A program made the position numbers and the translations under genes. The notes beneath the pieces are model-generated. The model was not told the DNA's origin. It was given only the letters and a program-made list of their open reading frames with translations, and did no database searches. Below, piece after piece: positions 55,720 to 55,730 of a DNA stretch of 55,730 nt. Within the stretch, counting starts at the first letter, position 1; every line of letters starts with the position of its first letter. Origin of the DNA: an uncultured Angelakisella sp. Its GTDB lineage: Bacteria; Bacillota; Clostridia; Oscillospirales; Ruminococcaceae. The stretch is taken from the NCBI GenBank assembly GCA_934524965.1, contig CAKSYU010000009.1, forward strand, positions 1 through 55,730, read 5' to 3'.

Positions 55720-55730
55720 GTAGATATGGT

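Overview
This window looks like a piece of chromosome from a GC-rich, spore-forming Gram-positive bacterium of the class Clostridia, most likely an Oscillospiraceae/Ruminococcaceae relative. This is an inference from the gene set: a spoIIAA-spoIIAB-sigF operon, a T-box leader on valS, an FMN riboswitch on a riboflavin ECF transporter, a class B sortase, a Bce-type antimicrobial-peptide module, an oxygen-labile-type (sdaAA/sdaAB) serine dehydratase, ferredoxin-type redox proteins and GC-rich codons.

Layout. 0-1.9 kb: a tRNA-Thr cut by the window start, then decayed pieces of mobile-element and surface-protein genes. 1.9-11 kb: serine dehydratase (sdaAB, sdaAA), a small membrane zinc-ribbon protein, phospho-sugar mutase (reverse strand), a two-gene ferredoxin cluster, a ComM-like AAA ATPase and a PheB-like ACT protein. 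11-19.4 kb: one 2793-residue exported surface protein. 19.8-26.1 kb: an AI-2E/YtvI-type membrane protein, an aspartate kinase without ACT domains, and a BceS-BceA-BceB-like sensor/transporter set with no response regulator beside it. 26.2-34.1 kb: rpmE, a YigZ protein, an Fe-S aldo/keto reductase, dGTPase, dnaG-rpoD and an Rrf2 regulator. 34.3-40.6 kb (reverse): a CinA-like/class B sortase fusion, then a cysteine desulfurase-thiI pair. 40.8-48.7 kb: an orphan solute-binding lipoprotein, the spoIIA operon, folC and valS. 48.9-55.6 kb: a DUF2798 membrane protein, ribU plus a stand-alone riboflavin kinase, a CYTH protein, a TRAP-TAXI transporter and a YfbR-like nucleotidase.

How the parts connect. 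Cysteine desulfurase and ThiI form a sulfur-relay operon for tRNA thiolation or thiamin. RibU and riboflavin kinase are one FMN-riboswitch unit for uptake and trapping of riboflavin. The TAXI binding protein and fused permease form a TRAP importer. The class B sortase fusion and the giant surface protein, which ends in an NPGTG-type sorting motif, could be enzyme and substrate. The Bce-like ABC genes carry a TTACA-N4-TGTAA operator typical of BceR-family regulators.

The most unusual content lies between the genes. At least six intergenic elements fold on paper as cloverleaves (one outer stem enclosing three short hairpins with mostly 3-nt loops). Together with a single-hairpin relative and a larger structured leader, they or their relatives occupy every gap from 10.0 to 23.3 kb except small junctions, plus two sites near 44.1 and 49.5 kb. 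A second family is a ~300-bp repeat in three copies (4.4, 26.8, 30.3 kb) whose stems differ by compensatory changes. An array of ATATGAC-N5-GTCATAT palindromes sits in a convergent gap at 42.3 kb with no gene to control. The CinA-sortase fusion is the most unusual protein. Everything here is read by eye; no search or folding program was run.
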